From Aestuariibaculum lutulentum (GTDB taxonomy: Bacteria; Bacteroidota; Bacteroidia; Flavobacteriales; Flavobacteriaceae): a stretch of DNA of 64,000 nucleotides. Shown here one piece after another: positions 17,378 through 26,413 of this stretch (position 1 is its first letter; each line of letters begins with the position of its first letter). The DNA is taken from contig NZ_CP136709.1 of NCBI RefSeq assembly GCF_032926325.1, positions 1,401,501 through 1,465,500 on the forward strand. The letters are read 5' to 3'. The notes beneath the pieces are model-generated. The model was not told where the DNA came from and ran no database searches. It was given only the letters and a program-made list of their open reading frames with translations. Made by a program: the position numbers and the translations under genes.

Positions 17378-19393
17378 TTATAAAGTCTGAGCTTCAGCTA
17401 CTAAAACATCGTTAGAATCTTCTAAAGCTTTATCTATGAACTCCTGAATTTCAGAATTCTTATCTAAACCATTTTCTAATAACACCCCTAATGCCAGTGC
17501 CACGGCAATACGTGTTCCCACCTTTTTAGCTGCGGTATTGAATAACGGTTGAAGTTCTTCGTAGGTTACGTCTTTAGCTAATTCTAAAATTTCAGCTTTT
17601 ACTTTTTCCTGCTTTGCCTCTGGTAAATTCGTGTATTTTTTACCTAATTGCTGAATCACATCAATCGCCTTTTTCTTTGGTGGCTGATTTTGTGGTTTCG
17701 CATGTTGTGGTTTTGCTTCCTGCTTTACCGGAGCTTCTTGTTTAGCCCAGGTATCTCGCAATCCAACGGTTTTATTAAATACTAACTTATCTGAAGTTGC
17801 ATCGTTATCAACATTAAAATACCCAAGACGTTGGAACTGGAATCGATCCCCTACTTTAGCTTCAACCAAACTTGGCTCAACATAAGCTTCAATAATTTTT
17901 AAAGAATCCGGATTTAAGAAATCCATGAAATCTTTATCCTGATGACTGTCCGGAGCTTCGTCCATAAATAAGCGGTCGTACTCTCGAACTTCGGCTTTTA
18001 CCGCATGCTTAATAGACACCCAGTGTAATGTTCCTTTTACTTTTTTAGAGGTGTCTTCAGAATAGGTACAGTGAATTTCTGTAATGTCTCCATTAGCATC
18101 TTTTACTACATCATTAGCCTGAATGATATAAGCATTTTTAAGACGTACTTCGCCACCTAATTTTAAACGGAAAAATTTACTTCCTGCTTCTTCTTTAAAG
18201 TCATCTTTTTCAATATAAATTTCTCTAGAAAAAGGTACTTTTCTTGAACCTGCAGCTTCATCTTCCGGATTGTTTTCAGCATCAAACCATTCCTCTTTAC
18301 CTTCCGGATAATTGGTGATTACCACTTTTACCGGATCTAAAACCGCCATAACACGTGGTGCCGTTTTATTTAAATCTTCACGAATACAGAATTCTAAAAG
18401 CGATACATCAATAACATTATCACGTTTAGCCACACCAACGGTTTCTACAAACTTTCTAAGAGCAGCAGGCGTATAACCACGTCGACGTAATCCTGAAATG
18501 GTAGGCATACGCGGATCGTCCCAACCGGCAACAACTTTATCGTTTACCAATTGTAATAACTTACGTTTACTCATGATAGTATAACTTAAGTTTAAACGGG
18601 CAAACTCGCGTTGTTTAGGTAATAACGGATATTCGGTTTTACTGTAATCGTAAACCTGATCCTTAAACCAGTTATATAATTCACGATGCGGTTTAAATTC
18701 TAAAGAACATAACGAGTGTGATATTTGTTCTAAATAATCACTTTCACCATGCGTCCAGTCGTACATTGGATAAATACACCAATCGTCTCCTGTACGGTGG
18801 TGGTGTTTCTTTAAAATACGATACATAATAGGATCGCGCATCAACATATTAGGATGCTGCATATCTATTTTAGCTCGTAAAATATGTTCGCCTTCATTAA
18901 ACTCACCAGCCTTCATACGTTCGAATAAATCAAGATTTTCTTCTACTGTACGATTACGGTAAGGTCCATCGACACCAGGTTGTGTAGGCGTTCCTTTTTG
19001 TTCTGCCATAGCTTCACTGGTTTGTGAATCCACATAAGCTTTACCGTCCTTTATTAATTGAACAGCCCAGTCATATAACTGCTGAAAATAATCTGAAGAG
19101 TATAATTCTTTATCCCATTTGTAACCTAACCACGCCACATCTTCTTTAATAGCATCAACATACTCCTGCTCTTCTTTAGCTGGATTCGTATCGTCAAAAC
19201 GAAGGTTTACTGGTGCGTTATATTTTTCTCCCAAACCAAAACTAATACCTATAGCTTTAGTGTGACCTATATGTAAATACCCGTTTGGTTCTGGTGGAAA
19301 ACGAAATCTTAGGTTGCTTTTTGGCATGCCATTAGCCAAATCTTCTTCTATAATTTGCTCTAAAAAGTTGAGCGATTTTCTTTCTTCAGACAT
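17378..19393 (-). CDS. glnS: Glutamine--tRNA ligase with extra C-terminal domain
   Basis: 671 residues, about 110 more than E. coli GlnRS. The catalytic core has HIGH (41-44, in PEPNGYLHIGH) and MSKRK (274-278) as class I motifs, and the beta-barrel anticodon-binding domains run to about 550. A Pro/Gln/Lys-rich linker (about 553-575) then leads to a 96-residue helical domain (576-671) containing YEELQPLFNTAAKKVGTR. I do not recognise this domain; it lacks the features I associate with the YqeY domain of Deinococcus GlnRS. The enzyme charges tRNA-Gln directly, so this organism should not need the GatCAB route for Gln. A -7 element (TAATTTTG) lies at 19424-19431. Confidence 0.97.
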   Translation of the reverse strand: MSEERKSLNFLEQIIEEDLANGMPKSNLRFRFPPEPNGYLHIGHTKAIGISFGLGEKYNAPVNLRFDDTNPAKEEQEYVDAIKEDVAWLGYKWDKELYSSDYFQQLYDWAVQLIKDGKAYVDSQTSEAMAEQKGTPTQPGVDGPYRNRTVEENLDLFERMKAGEFNEGEHILRAKIDMQHPNMLMRDPIMYRILKKHHHRTGDDWCIYPMYDWTHGESDYLEQISHSLCSLEFKPHRELYNWFKDQVYDYSKTEYPLLPKQREFARLNLSYTIMSKRKLLQLVNDKVVAGWDDPRMPTISGLRRRGYTPAALRKFVETVGVAKRDNVIDVSLLEFCIREDLNKTAPRVMAVLDPVKVVITNYPEGKEEWFDAENNPEDEAAGSRKVPFSREIYIEKDDFKEEAGSKFFRLKLGGEVRLKNAYIIQANDVVKDANGDITEIHCTYSEDTSKKVKGTLHWVSIKHAVKAEVREYDRLFMDEAPDSHQDKDFMDFLNPDSLKIIEAYVEPSLVEAKVGDRFQFQRLGYFNVDNDATSDKLVFNKTVGLRDTWAKQEAPVKQEAKPQHAKPQNQPPKKKAIDVIQQLGKKYTNLPEAKQEKVKAEILELAKDVTYEELQPLFNTAAKKVGTRIAVALALGVLLENGLDKNSEIQEFIDKALEDSNDVLVAEAQTL

Positions 19394-19531
19394 ACTTGAA
19401 ATTTATTTCAACTAAATAAGGCTCAAAATTACATAAAAACAAGTTATTATAAATGAATATACCAACAGAAGCGTAACAAAATTTAACTTAACGTTACTAA
19501 TCATTTAAATCTTACAAAACACCTGATAACA

Positions 19532-19738
19532 ATGAAAAATACTAACTACATTTGCCCTAAATGTGCTAATACAACTTTTGAAGTTGGTGAAATACGTGCA
19601 ACCGGCGGCACCTTATCGAAAATTTTTGATGTTCAAAACAAGAAATTCACCTCGGTAACCTGCTCGAATTGTACCTACACCGAATTTTACAAAGCCAGTA
19701 CCAGCGCGTTGAGTAATATTTTTGATTTATTCACATAA
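19532..19738 (+). CDS. Zinc-ribbon protein of the DUF2082 type
   Basis: 68 residues. Two CxxC pairs (Cys8/Cys11 and Cys44/Cys47) flank a short beta region with TGGTLSKIFDVQNKKFTSVTC, the pattern of the small nucleic-acid-binding zinc-ribbon family. Function in vivo is unknown. Its stop is 3 bases before the folB start, so the two are probably one transcript. Confidence 0.8.
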   Translation: MKNTNYICPKCANTTFEVGEIRATGGTLSKIFDVQNKKFTSVTCSNCTYTEFYKASTSALSNIFDLFT

Positions 19739-19741
19739 ACT

Positions 19742-20113
19742 ATGGGCATTATTAAAGTTGAAAATATTCGTGTATTTGCATACCACGGATGTTTAAAAGA
19801 AGAAACTAAAATAGGTAGCGATTATCTTGTAGATTTAGAAGTTAAGGCCGACTTACAGCCATCGGCTAAATCTGACCAGTTAAAAGATACGGTAGATTAT
19901 GTTTTATTAAACCGCATAATAAAAGAGGAAATGGCTGTGCCTTCGCATTTATTAGAAACTGTAGCGCGCCGTATTTTAGATCGTATTTTTAATGAAGATA
20001 AAATGGTTAGAAAAGCTACGGTTTGGGTTAGTAAATTAAATCCTCCTATTGGTGGCGATGTAGAGAAAGTAACCATTAAAATGATGGATAGACGCAAAGA
20101 TTTTCAAGGATAA
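19742..20113 (+). CDS. folB: Dihydroneopterin aldolase
   Basis: 123 residues, the normal size. It cleaves 7,8-dihydroneopterin to 6-hydroxymethyl-dihydropterin and glycolaldehyde in folate synthesis. Family motifs are VFAYHGCLKEE near the N-terminus, DTVDYVLLNRIIKEE, the pterin-anchoring Glu in HLLETVARRI, and the Lys in VWVSKLNPPIGGDVEKV. No other folate genes are adjacent; the partner gene is a zinc-ribbon protein immediately upstream. Confidence 0.93.
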   Translation: MGIIKVENIRVFAYHGCLKEETKIGSDYLVDLEVKADLQPSAKSDQLKDTVDYVLLNRIIKEEMAVPSHLLETVARRILDRIFNEDKMVRKATVWVSKLNPPIGGDVEKVTIKMMDRRKDFQG

Positions 20114-20209
20114 CCTTTAAAGACGTTAGTTAATAAGCGAATTTTCATTCCGAAAAAAGCTTACAACCACATAAATCTCGATTATCGCGGAAAAATTAAT
20201 TTTAAGTTA

Positions 20210-20238
20210 TTGTAAAGTCTTATTTTTTTTTACATTTG
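20210..20238 (+). promoter_or_regulatory. Promoter of tRNA-Cys
   Basis: TTG (20210-20212), 18 bases, TACATTTG (20231-20238): an exact Bacteroidota -33/-7 promoter. It would start near 20245 and give a leader of about 65 bases before the tRNA. Confidence 0.65.
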
Positions 20239-20310
20239 CAACCGCTTAACGGCAGTTGACATATTTTTTGTAGATTTACTATATAAAAATTAATTACTGC
20301 TAAAATTTAT

Positions 20311-20382
20311 GGTGTCGTGGCCGAGGGGCTTAGGCACAGGTCTGCAAAACCTGCTACAGCGGTTCGAATCCGCTCGACACCT
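20311..20382 (+). tRNA. tRNA-Cys (anticodon GCA)
   Basis: Acceptor arms GGTGTCG (20311-20317) and CGACACC (20375-20381) pair fully, with discriminator T. The anticodon stem CAGGT/ACCTG encloses the loop CTGCAAA with anticodon GCA at 20344-20346. The T arm GCGGTTCGAATCCGC is canonical. The 3' CCA is not encoded. A terminator follows at once. Confidence 0.95.
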
Positions 20383-20383
20383 C

Positions 20384-20417
20384 AAAAAAACCTTCAAGAG
20401 TTCTTGAAGGTTTTTTT
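20384..20417 (+). terminator. Terminator of tRNA-Cys
   Basis: CCTTCAAGA/TCTTGAAGG stem flanked by A7 and T7, starting two bases after the tRNA. Confidence 0.9.
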
Positions 20418-20489
20418 ATGCTTTTATGTTAGGTTGTGAGAAAAAAGTGTAAATTGGGATTGCGTTAAAACGATTATAATATTAATAAT

Positions 20490-20500
20490 TTAGCACAAAT
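20490..20500 (+). repeat. Left arm of an 11-base imperfect inverted repeat bounding the HEPN-like gene
   Basis: TTAGCACAAAT here matches the reverse complement of 21782-21792 at 10 of 11 positions. The arms lie 13 bases before the start codon and 4 bases after the stop codon of the gene between them. Confidence 0.35.
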
Positions 20501-20512
20501 TCGAATAAACAT

Positions 20513-21778
20513 ATGAAAGAAAAAAAGGATTCTAACAATTCTGATTCGAAGAAGGAAAGTAAAAAAGAGAAAAATTATAATGTAGAATCTATTTACACTA
20601 CATATTTCGAAAACTTAAATAGTGTCAAATTATACTTTAATAAGTTTGGTAATTTAGCTTCAGGTGAAGACGAATCGATAAAAGAAAAGTCTAAAGAATT
20701 TTTTGATCAAGCATTATCCGAAATTAAAGAAGAAATGGAGCTTCTTAAAAATAAGGATGAAAAAAATGACACTTTATCAAAAGAAGAAGTTGAAACGTAC
20801 CTGACTAAATTTGCCAGAAAATTAAAAAAGCAACCGAAAATATCACCGAGAAATTATGAAATCCTTTCTCGTAGTTCTTTCTTAATGCTTAATAATTATT
20901 TTGAGTACCTAATTGCTGACCTTCTAAGTTATTATTACAATAAATTTAAAAATTCTCTCAACGAAAAGGAGTTTAAATTTACATTAAAGGAACTTAATGA
21001 ATACGACAGTATAGAAGAAGCTACAAAAGATTTAATTGTAAAAGAGGTAGAAAGCTTAATAATTGACAAGTCATTTAATGAAATTCTCGAACATTTTGAA
21101 AATAAACTCTCTATTTCACTTGAAAAAGACTTAATAAAATGGGATGAAATCATTGAAATTAGAGAAAGAAGACATTTGATAGTTCACAATTCTTCCATTG
21201 TAAATAAAAAGTACATTTCAAGAACAAAAAATCCTTTCAATTATCAAATTGGAGATGTAGTCCATATTGATAAAGATTATTTTTTTAAATCATGGACCCA
21301 ATTTAAACTTGCAGGACAACTACTAATTTTTAATTGTTGGGGGAATTGGGATAAAGATAATATTGACAATGCTATTTATGAAATAATGATACAAACTTTC
21401 GAAGACTTGAACTCGAAGAATTATGATCTTGTATGTAAAACTTGCAAATATTCTGAACAAATAGAACCGAAAAATGAAGACCAAGAAGATTATATCCTTC
21501 GTATTAAAGTAAATAACGCCATTTCCCTAAAAAAACAAAACAAAGAGAATGAAGTAAAAAAAGTATTGAAGAAAATAAAAGTTGGAACAGCTACGCCAAT
21601 TTTTAAAATTGCTCACAATATTTTAAGTGACAAGCACGATGATTTAGAAGAACTTTTTGCAAAAGCAATAATCGTAGATGAATTAAATATTGATTCTTAT
21701 TTAGAATGGCCAATTTTTGATTTTGTAAGAGTAAAAGATGAAATAAACCAAAGACTTATTAGAACCTTTAAAAATTAA
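20513..21778 (+). CDS. HEPN-like accessory protein beside tRNA-Cys
   Basis: 421 residues, very rich in Lys, Glu, Asn and Ile, with no signal peptide or membrane segment. The first 20 residues are low-complexity Lys/Ser. The middle (about 115-235) is all-helical and ends in WDEIIEIRERRHLIVHNSSI; Arg220 and His225 form an R-x4-H motif (RHLIVH), the ribonuclease motif of HEPN domains, in the RRHxIVHN context of RiboL-PSP/MAE-type HEPN proteins. The C-terminal half (about 320-420) looks like helical repeats. The coding sequence is more A+T-rich than neighbours. It stands alone between tRNA-Cys and lysE. A defence or stress ribonuclease role is inference only. Confidence 0.7.
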   Translation: MKEKKDSNNSDSKKESKKEKNYNVESIYTTYFENLNSVKLYFNKFGNLASGEDESIKEKSKEFFDQALSEIKEEMELLKNKDEKNDTLSKEEVETYLTKFARKLKKQPKISPRNYEILSRSSFLMLNNYFEYLIADLLSYYYNKFKNSLNEKEFKFTLKELNEYDSIEEATKDLIVKEVESLIIDKSFNEILEHFENKLSISLEKDLIKWDEIIEIRERRHLIVHNSSIVNKKYISRTKNPFNYQIGDVVHIDKDYFFKSWTQFKLAGQLLIFNCWGNWDKDNIDNAIYEIMIQTFEDLNSKNYDLVCKTCKYSEQIEPKNEDQEDYILRIKVNNAISLKKQNKENEVKKVLKKIKVGTATPIFKIAHNILSDKHDDLEELFAKAIIVDELNIDSYLEWPIFDFVRVKDEINQRLIRTFKN

Positions 21779-21781
21779 AAA

Positions 21782-21792
21782 AATTGTGCTAA
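21782..21792 (-). repeat. Right arm of the inverted repeat bounding the HEPN-like gene
   Basis: AATTGTGCTAA, reverse complement TTAGCACAATT, pairs with 20490-20500 with one mismatch. The length is short enough for chance. Confidence 0.35.
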
Positions 21793-21818
21793 CAGTAGTT
21801 AATAAAACAACTTTAAAC

Positions 21819-22502
21819 CTACCTATTCACAGGATTAATCTGTTCCAGTTTTTCTTTAATGAGTTCCTTTTCTTTAGGGAAGAACCCTTGGGTAAGTAAT
21901 AAGACACCAAATCCTAAAATAACCAAAGCAATAATTTTTTTGGTTTTAAATATTAAACGGGGTGTTAATTGATGACGAAGTTTTTTAGCAATTACAATTT
22001 TAACCAGGTCTATTAAAAAGTAAACAATTAAAATCGTTGATAAAAAAACAACGACGCCATCTTCAGAGGTGGTTAACGAATTCCCTAAAACGATAAACGC
22101 TACCCATCCTAGCAACACACCAATATTTATAAAATTCAGAAGAAAGCCTTTTAAAAATAATTTTCCGTAGCCTTTTTTAATTTCAACTTTATGGTATTCG
22201 CGAACAATTTCTCTGAATGATTTCGAGGTTTTCATAAACGAAATAATACCATAAACCACCAACAAGACACCTCCAAAAATTAAAAAGTTAGGATCGTCTT
22301 TAATTTTATCGAGTAATTTATTGGTACTAAAAAATGCTACCAGAATAAAAATAACATCGGCAAGCATCACACCGCAATCAAAAATCAAGGCACTTTTAAA
22401 GCCTTTGGTTATACTGGTTTCAAGAAGAACAAAAAATACCGGACCTATTGTAAATGCCAATACAACGCCAAAAGGAATAGCGGCTAAAATATCATCAAAC
22501 AT
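21819..22502 (-). CDS. LysE family translocator
   Basis: 227 residues with six predicted membrane segments. The N-terminal PFGVVLAFTIGPVFFVLLETS contains the family GP(V) motif, and FINIGVLLGWVAFI matches the second half. LysE/RhtB proteins export amino acids or related metabolites by proton exchange. Substrate unknown. It is convergent with the HEPN-like gene with 40 bases between. Confidence 0.88.
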   Translation of the reverse strand: MFDDILAAIPFGVVLAFTIGPVFFVLLETSITKGFKSALIFDCGVMLADVIFILVAFFSTNKLLDKIKDDPNFLIFGGVLLVVYGIISFMKTSKSFREIVREYHKVEIKKGYGKLFLKGFLLNFINIGVLLGWVAFIVLGNSLTTSEDGVVVFLSTILIVYFLIDLVKIVIAKKLRHQLTPRLIFKTKKIIALVILGFGVLLLTQGFFPKEKELIKEKLEQINPVNR

Positions 22503-22600
22503 AATCGTGCGAGAGTTTCAATACAAAGTAAAGAAATATTTTAAAAACATACTGTTAGAAAAACTACAAAAGACCGCTTCATTATTCCATTATTAGAATA

Positions 22601-22632
22601 AAAAAAGTCGGTAATTGTTTTACCGACTTTTA
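22601..22632 (-). terminator. Terminator of the DUF2807 gene
   Basis: AAAAGTCGGTAA/TTACCGACTTTT stem (22603-22614 with 22621-22632) and a T-run on the minus strand, 24 bases past the stop at 22656. Confidence 0.85.
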
Positions 22633-22655
22633 ACATATTTGAGTTTTATTAACCT

Positions 22656-23330
22656 CTAATTCATTTTATGCACTTTACCTCCAATAACTGTGGTTTCGTT
22701 AATGGTTGTTGGTTTTCCGTAAACATACACATTACCACCGGCACGTATGGTAGCATCAACTTGTTTTTCTGCTCTAACATATCCTTCACCACCTGCATTA
22801 ACAGAAATATCTGTGTATTGTGATTCTAAATTTGTGCCTTTATAAATACCTCCAGTTCTAAGAGCAATGGTTTGCTCCTTAACTGTTCCTTTAGCTTCAA
22901 CAATACCACCTGTAACCGCTTTTACGTTAATCACCGAAACATTTACTGGCACATTTATAATACCGCCTTCCTGAGCTCTTAAATTTACTTCAAATTGTTT
23001 TATCTCGTCTTCACTTTCTACTTTGGCACCTTCGTTAACATCAATGATATCAAAAGACGTATAATACAAAACCACTTCGGTAGCATCGCCATCAAAGAGT
23101 TTTTCGAATTCCATTTTAATTTTAAGAACGCCATTTTTGTTAGTCAGGACCACATTGTTTTTATTCTTTCCGGAAACAACTGCTTTATTCTCATTCGACT
23201 TTACCAGTTTCACCTGAATTAAATCGTAAACTTTTAATTCGTTAAATTCATCAAGATTTGTTTCAACTGGATCTTGCGCATAAATTATGGTCGTTATAAA
23301 TAGAACAAATACTTTCACTAAGGTTTTCAT
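22656..23330 (-). CDS. Secreted head-GIN domain (DUF2807) protein
   Basis: 224 residues. A signal peptide (1-18, ending IIYAQ) precedes a repetitive beta-helix-like domain, with the typical start LNEFNELKVYDLIQVKLVKS-like pattern at residues 25-45 and Gly/Ile/Val turns such as AVTGGIVEAKGTV and RTGGIYKGTN. This is the putative auto-transporter adhesin head-GIN domain, frequent and functionally unproven in Bacteroidota. Location in the periplasm or outer surface is inferred from the signal peptide. A single-gene unit. Confidence 0.85.
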   Translation of the reverse strand: MKTLVKVFVLFITTIIYAQDPVETNLDEFNELKVYDLIQVKLVKSNENKAVVSGKNKNNVVLTNKNGVLKIKMEFEKLFDGDATEVVLYYTSFDIIDVNEGAKVESEDEIKQFEVNLRAQEGGIINVPVNVSVINVKAVTGGIVEAKGTVKEQTIALRTGGIYKGTNLESQYTDISVNAGGEGYVRAEKQVDATIRAGGNVYVYGKPTTINETTVIGGKVHKMN

Positions 23331-23411
23331 TTCTGTACTTTTTTTGATTTGAATGTAAAATTATCAATAATTATACCGTTGTAATTTTGCTTTTGGATTT
23401 TTTTAAGAGAT

Positions 23412-23446
23412 AAAAAAAGCTCCTTAAAAAAATTTAAAGAGCTTTA
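23412..23446 (-). terminator. Terminator of rnr
   Basis: AAGCTC/GAGCTT stem with an imperfect inner extension and a T7 run on the minus strand, 22 bases past the rnr stop. Confidence 0.65.
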
Positions 23447-23468
23447 TATAATTTAAAACAACATATAA

Positions 23469-25661
23469 TTATTCGTTTTCATATTTCCCAATCAAGTTAA
23501 AATCGAGATGCTTTTTAACCAAATCGGTGTTTTTAACTTTTACCACAACTTCATCACCTAACTGATACATATTTTTTGTCGAGCGACCAATCATAGCATA
23601 CAAATCCTGATCGAACGCATAATGGTCGTCGTTCATATCGCGAACACTTACCATTCCTTCACATTTATTGTCGATAATCTCGACATAAATTCCCCAGTCG
23701 GTTACGCCAGAAATCACACCAACAAACTGTTCGTCTTTATGATCTTCCATAAAACGAATTTGCATGTATTTTATAGAATCGCGTTCGGCTTTGGTTGCTA
23801 AATTTTCCATATCACTGGAATGTTTACATTTATCTTCGTAAGCTTCTTCGTTTGCCGATTTTCCACCATCGAGATAATGTTGTAACAATCGATGTGCCAT
23901 AACATCTGGGTAACGACGAATTGGCGAGGTAAAATGACTATAATAATCGAACGCTAATCCGTAATGCCCAATATTATGCGTGGTATATTCCGCTTTACTC
24001 ATGCTTCGAATCGCTAAAGTATCTACAAGATTTTGTTCTTTTTTACCAACTACTTCGGTTAATAAATTATTTAAAGACGCCGACGTTGTTTTTCGGTCTT
24101 TAAAATTCAGTTTGTATCCAAACTTCGAAACAATGCCTTGTAAATTTGCCAGCTTGCTTACATCAGGTTCATCATGCACACGATACACAAATGTTTTTTT
24201 CGGTGCTTGCTTTCCAATAAATTCAGACACTTTTCTGTTGGCTAATAACATAAATTCTTCAATAAGCTTATTAGCATCTTTACTGGTTTTAAAAAATACA
24301 CCAATCGGATTCGCGTGTTCATCCAAGTTAAATTTTACTTCAACTTTATCAAATGAAATTGCTCCAGACTTCATACGCTTGTTTCGCATTTTTTTCGCCA
24401 GCTCATCCATTTTTAAAATCGCATCGGCAATTTTTTGATCTGCTTGATACGCTTCACCAGTTAATGAAACCTCCTGTGGAATGTCATTTGTTTTCGATTC
24501 AATAATCGCCTGAGCTTCTTCATAAGCAAAACGGGCATCACTATAGGTTACAGTTCTACCAAACCATTCATTTTTAATTTCGCATTTATCGTTCATTTGA
24601 AAAACGGCCGAAAACGTATACTTCTCTTCATGCGGACGTAATGAACAGGCGTTATTCGATAAAACCTCAGGTAACATAGGCACCACACGGTCCACTAAAT
24701 ACACAGAAGTAGCACGCTCGTAAGCTTCATCGTCTAAAACCGTTCCTTCTTTCACATAGTGCGACACGTCTGCAATGTGTATTCCGATCTCATATAAGCC
24801 ATTTTTTAGGACGGTGAAGGATAAGGCGTCATCAAAATCTTTTGCGTCCTTAGGATCGATTGTAAACGTTAAATCGGTACGCATGTCTCTACGCTTCGCA
24901 ATTTCTTCAGCTGTAATCGACGTATCTAAATTGTTGGCATATTTTTCAACTTCATATGGAAATTCAAACGGTAAACCATATTCGGCAAGAATGGCATGAA
25001 TTTCTGTATTGTGTTCTCCTGGTTTTCCTAAAACTTCAAGAACTTTCCCGTAAGGTGAATCGGCTTTCTCTGGCCAATCTTCCAAACGTACTAAAACTTT
25101 ATCGCCATCCTGGGCTTTATTAACCTTGTTAATCGGGATGAAAATATCTTTATACATTTTATTGCTATCAGCAATAACGAACGCATACTTCTCATGAAGC
25201 TGTATAACACCCACGTATTCGTTTTTCTCTCGTTTTATGATATTGACTATCTCCCCTTCCATTTTGCCACGTTTACGGCGCTTATAAACGTAAAATTCAA
25301 CTTCGTCTCCATTCAGGGCTTTGTTGATATTATTTGAGGCAATAAAAACGTCTTCATCGAAATCGTCGCAAATTACATATCCGGTACCTTTACCAGACAG
25401 ATCTAAAATACCAGTGTGGTATTCAGTGTTAATAACAGCTTTAAATTTTCCGCGATCAACTTCTTCAATTTCATTCTTTCCTTGTAGGTCGCGTAATTTT
25501 TTTATGATTTGATTTCTACTGCTCGCATCGTTCACGCCTAACTTAGCCGCTATTTGTTTATAGTTAAACGTTTGGTTTCTTTCTTTTTTTAAAATACTAA
25601 GAATTGTATTTGATAGATTGGAAATACCATTTTTCGATTTCCTTTTTTTCTTTTTACTCAT
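23469..25661 (-). CDS. rnr: Ribonuclease R
   Basis: 730 residues. It is a 3'-5' processive exoribonuclease that degrades structured RNA. Order: a basic start, a winged-helix region (about 15-75), two cold-shock OB domains (about 80-220), the catalytic RNB domain with TIDPKDAKDFDDAL (267-280; metal-binding Asp269, Asp275, Asp277 and Asp278), and a C-terminal S1 domain (about 645-725, FVGVISGVTDWGIYVEI). The family motif HYGLAFDYYSHFTSPIRRYPD is intact. It is transcribed away from the 780-base gene-free region. No rnb or tmRNA partner gene is nearby. Confidence 0.97.
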   Translation of the reverse strand: MSKKKKRKSKNGISNLSNTILSILKKERNQTFNYKQIAAKLGVNDASSRNQIIKKLRDLQGKNEIEEVDRGKFKAVINTEYHTGILDLSGKGTGYVICDDFDEDVFIASNNINKALNGDEVEFYVYKRRKRGKMEGEIVNIIKREKNEYVGVIQLHEKYAFVIADSNKMYKDIFIPINKVNKAQDGDKVLVRLEDWPEKADSPYGKVLEVLGKPGEHNTEIHAILAEYGLPFEFPYEVEKYANNLDTSITAEEIAKRRDMRTDLTFTIDPKDAKDFDDALSFTVLKNGLYEIGIHIADVSHYVKEGTVLDDEAYERATSVYLVDRVVPMLPEVLSNNACSLRPHEEKYTFSAVFQMNDKCEIKNEWFGRTVTYSDARFAYEEAQAIIESKTNDIPQEVSLTGEAYQADQKIADAILKMDELAKKMRNKRMKSGAISFDKVEVKFNLDEHANPIGVFFKTSKDANKLIEEFMLLANRKVSEFIGKQAPKKTFVYRVHDEPDVSKLANLQGIVSKFGYKLNFKDRKTTSASLNNLLTEVVGKKEQNLVDTLAIRSMSKAEYTTHNIGHYGLAFDYYSHFTSPIRRYPDVMAHRLLQHYLDGGKSANEEAYEDKCKHSSDMENLATKAERDSIKYMQIRFMEDHKDEQFVGVISGVTDWGIYVEIIDNKCEGMVSVRDMNDDHYAFDQDLYAMIGRSTKNMYQLGDEVVVKVKNTDLVKKHLDFNLIGKYENE

Positions 25662-25956
25662 GTAATTTCTTTGATCATTTTCATTTCCTAAGATACAGGA
25701 AAATCTGTTATAAAAATAGCTTTGTTAAAAGCGGAAGTGACAGCTATTTTCTTTTCCAAAGTTACAATTAAAATTCGAAACAAGCTTTAGAGAATGTTAA
25801 TTGTCAAAACTCACTGTTATAAATCAACGGAAAACTTCTAATAACTAAAATATCAAATGCTATTTCAAAACACCAACTTTAAACTTTAGTTCCTTGAAAT
25901 AATTAATACGCCATAACCACCAAATCAAAAATTAAAGAAAGAAATGAAAAACAGAG

Positions 25957-25965
25957 TTATCCACA
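25957..25965 (+). other. Perfect DnaA box
   Basis: TTATCCACA, the consensus high-affinity DnaA site. I found no second perfect copy when reading the rest of the window. Confidence 0.6.
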
Positions 25966-26405
25966 ATACATATAATTATCATTTATCTTCTTTTAAAATT
26001 TAAAAAAAATATATCTGTTATTATTGTCTGTTAATATCTGGAATAACTTTTTTTAAGATGATTAGGAATATTCGTTCTTTACAAGCTATTAGTTGGTTGT
26101 TAACAGTTATAAACCTTGTAAATATCTAATTTTTAAATGATTTTATAGCTCTATTAACAGCTGTTGATAACCAATGCTAACAGCTTTTTTTTAATATTTA
26201 ATTTTAATATCTGTGTTTATATCCGTTATTTTAGTGTCTAATAATTTTGCTAAAAAAAGTGGAGTTATTTTTTGGTAGTATGCTTGCAGTTTTTGTTTGA
26301 AAAAAAAATTGAAAGAACAATGATTTTTTTTTGAGTAAGTATTAACACGTATTAACAAGTTGTTAATATACTAATCGACAACTCTTTTAAGTCATTTTTA
26401 GTTAG

Positions 26406-26413
26406 TACTTTTG
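26406..26413 (+). promoter_or_regulatory. -7 promoter element of rpiB
   Basis: TACTTTTG matches TAnnTTTG and ends 28 bases before the ATG at 26442. Confidence 0.45.

Noticed and set aside
20370..21830. tRNA-Cys as a prophage or island attachment site
   Set aside because: I looked for a second copy of the tRNA 3' end (TTCGAATCCGCTCGACACC) after the HEPN-like gene and found none, and no integrase is present.
23980..24438. 152-residue frame antisense to rnr
   Set aside because: Shadow of the RNB domain coding sequence.
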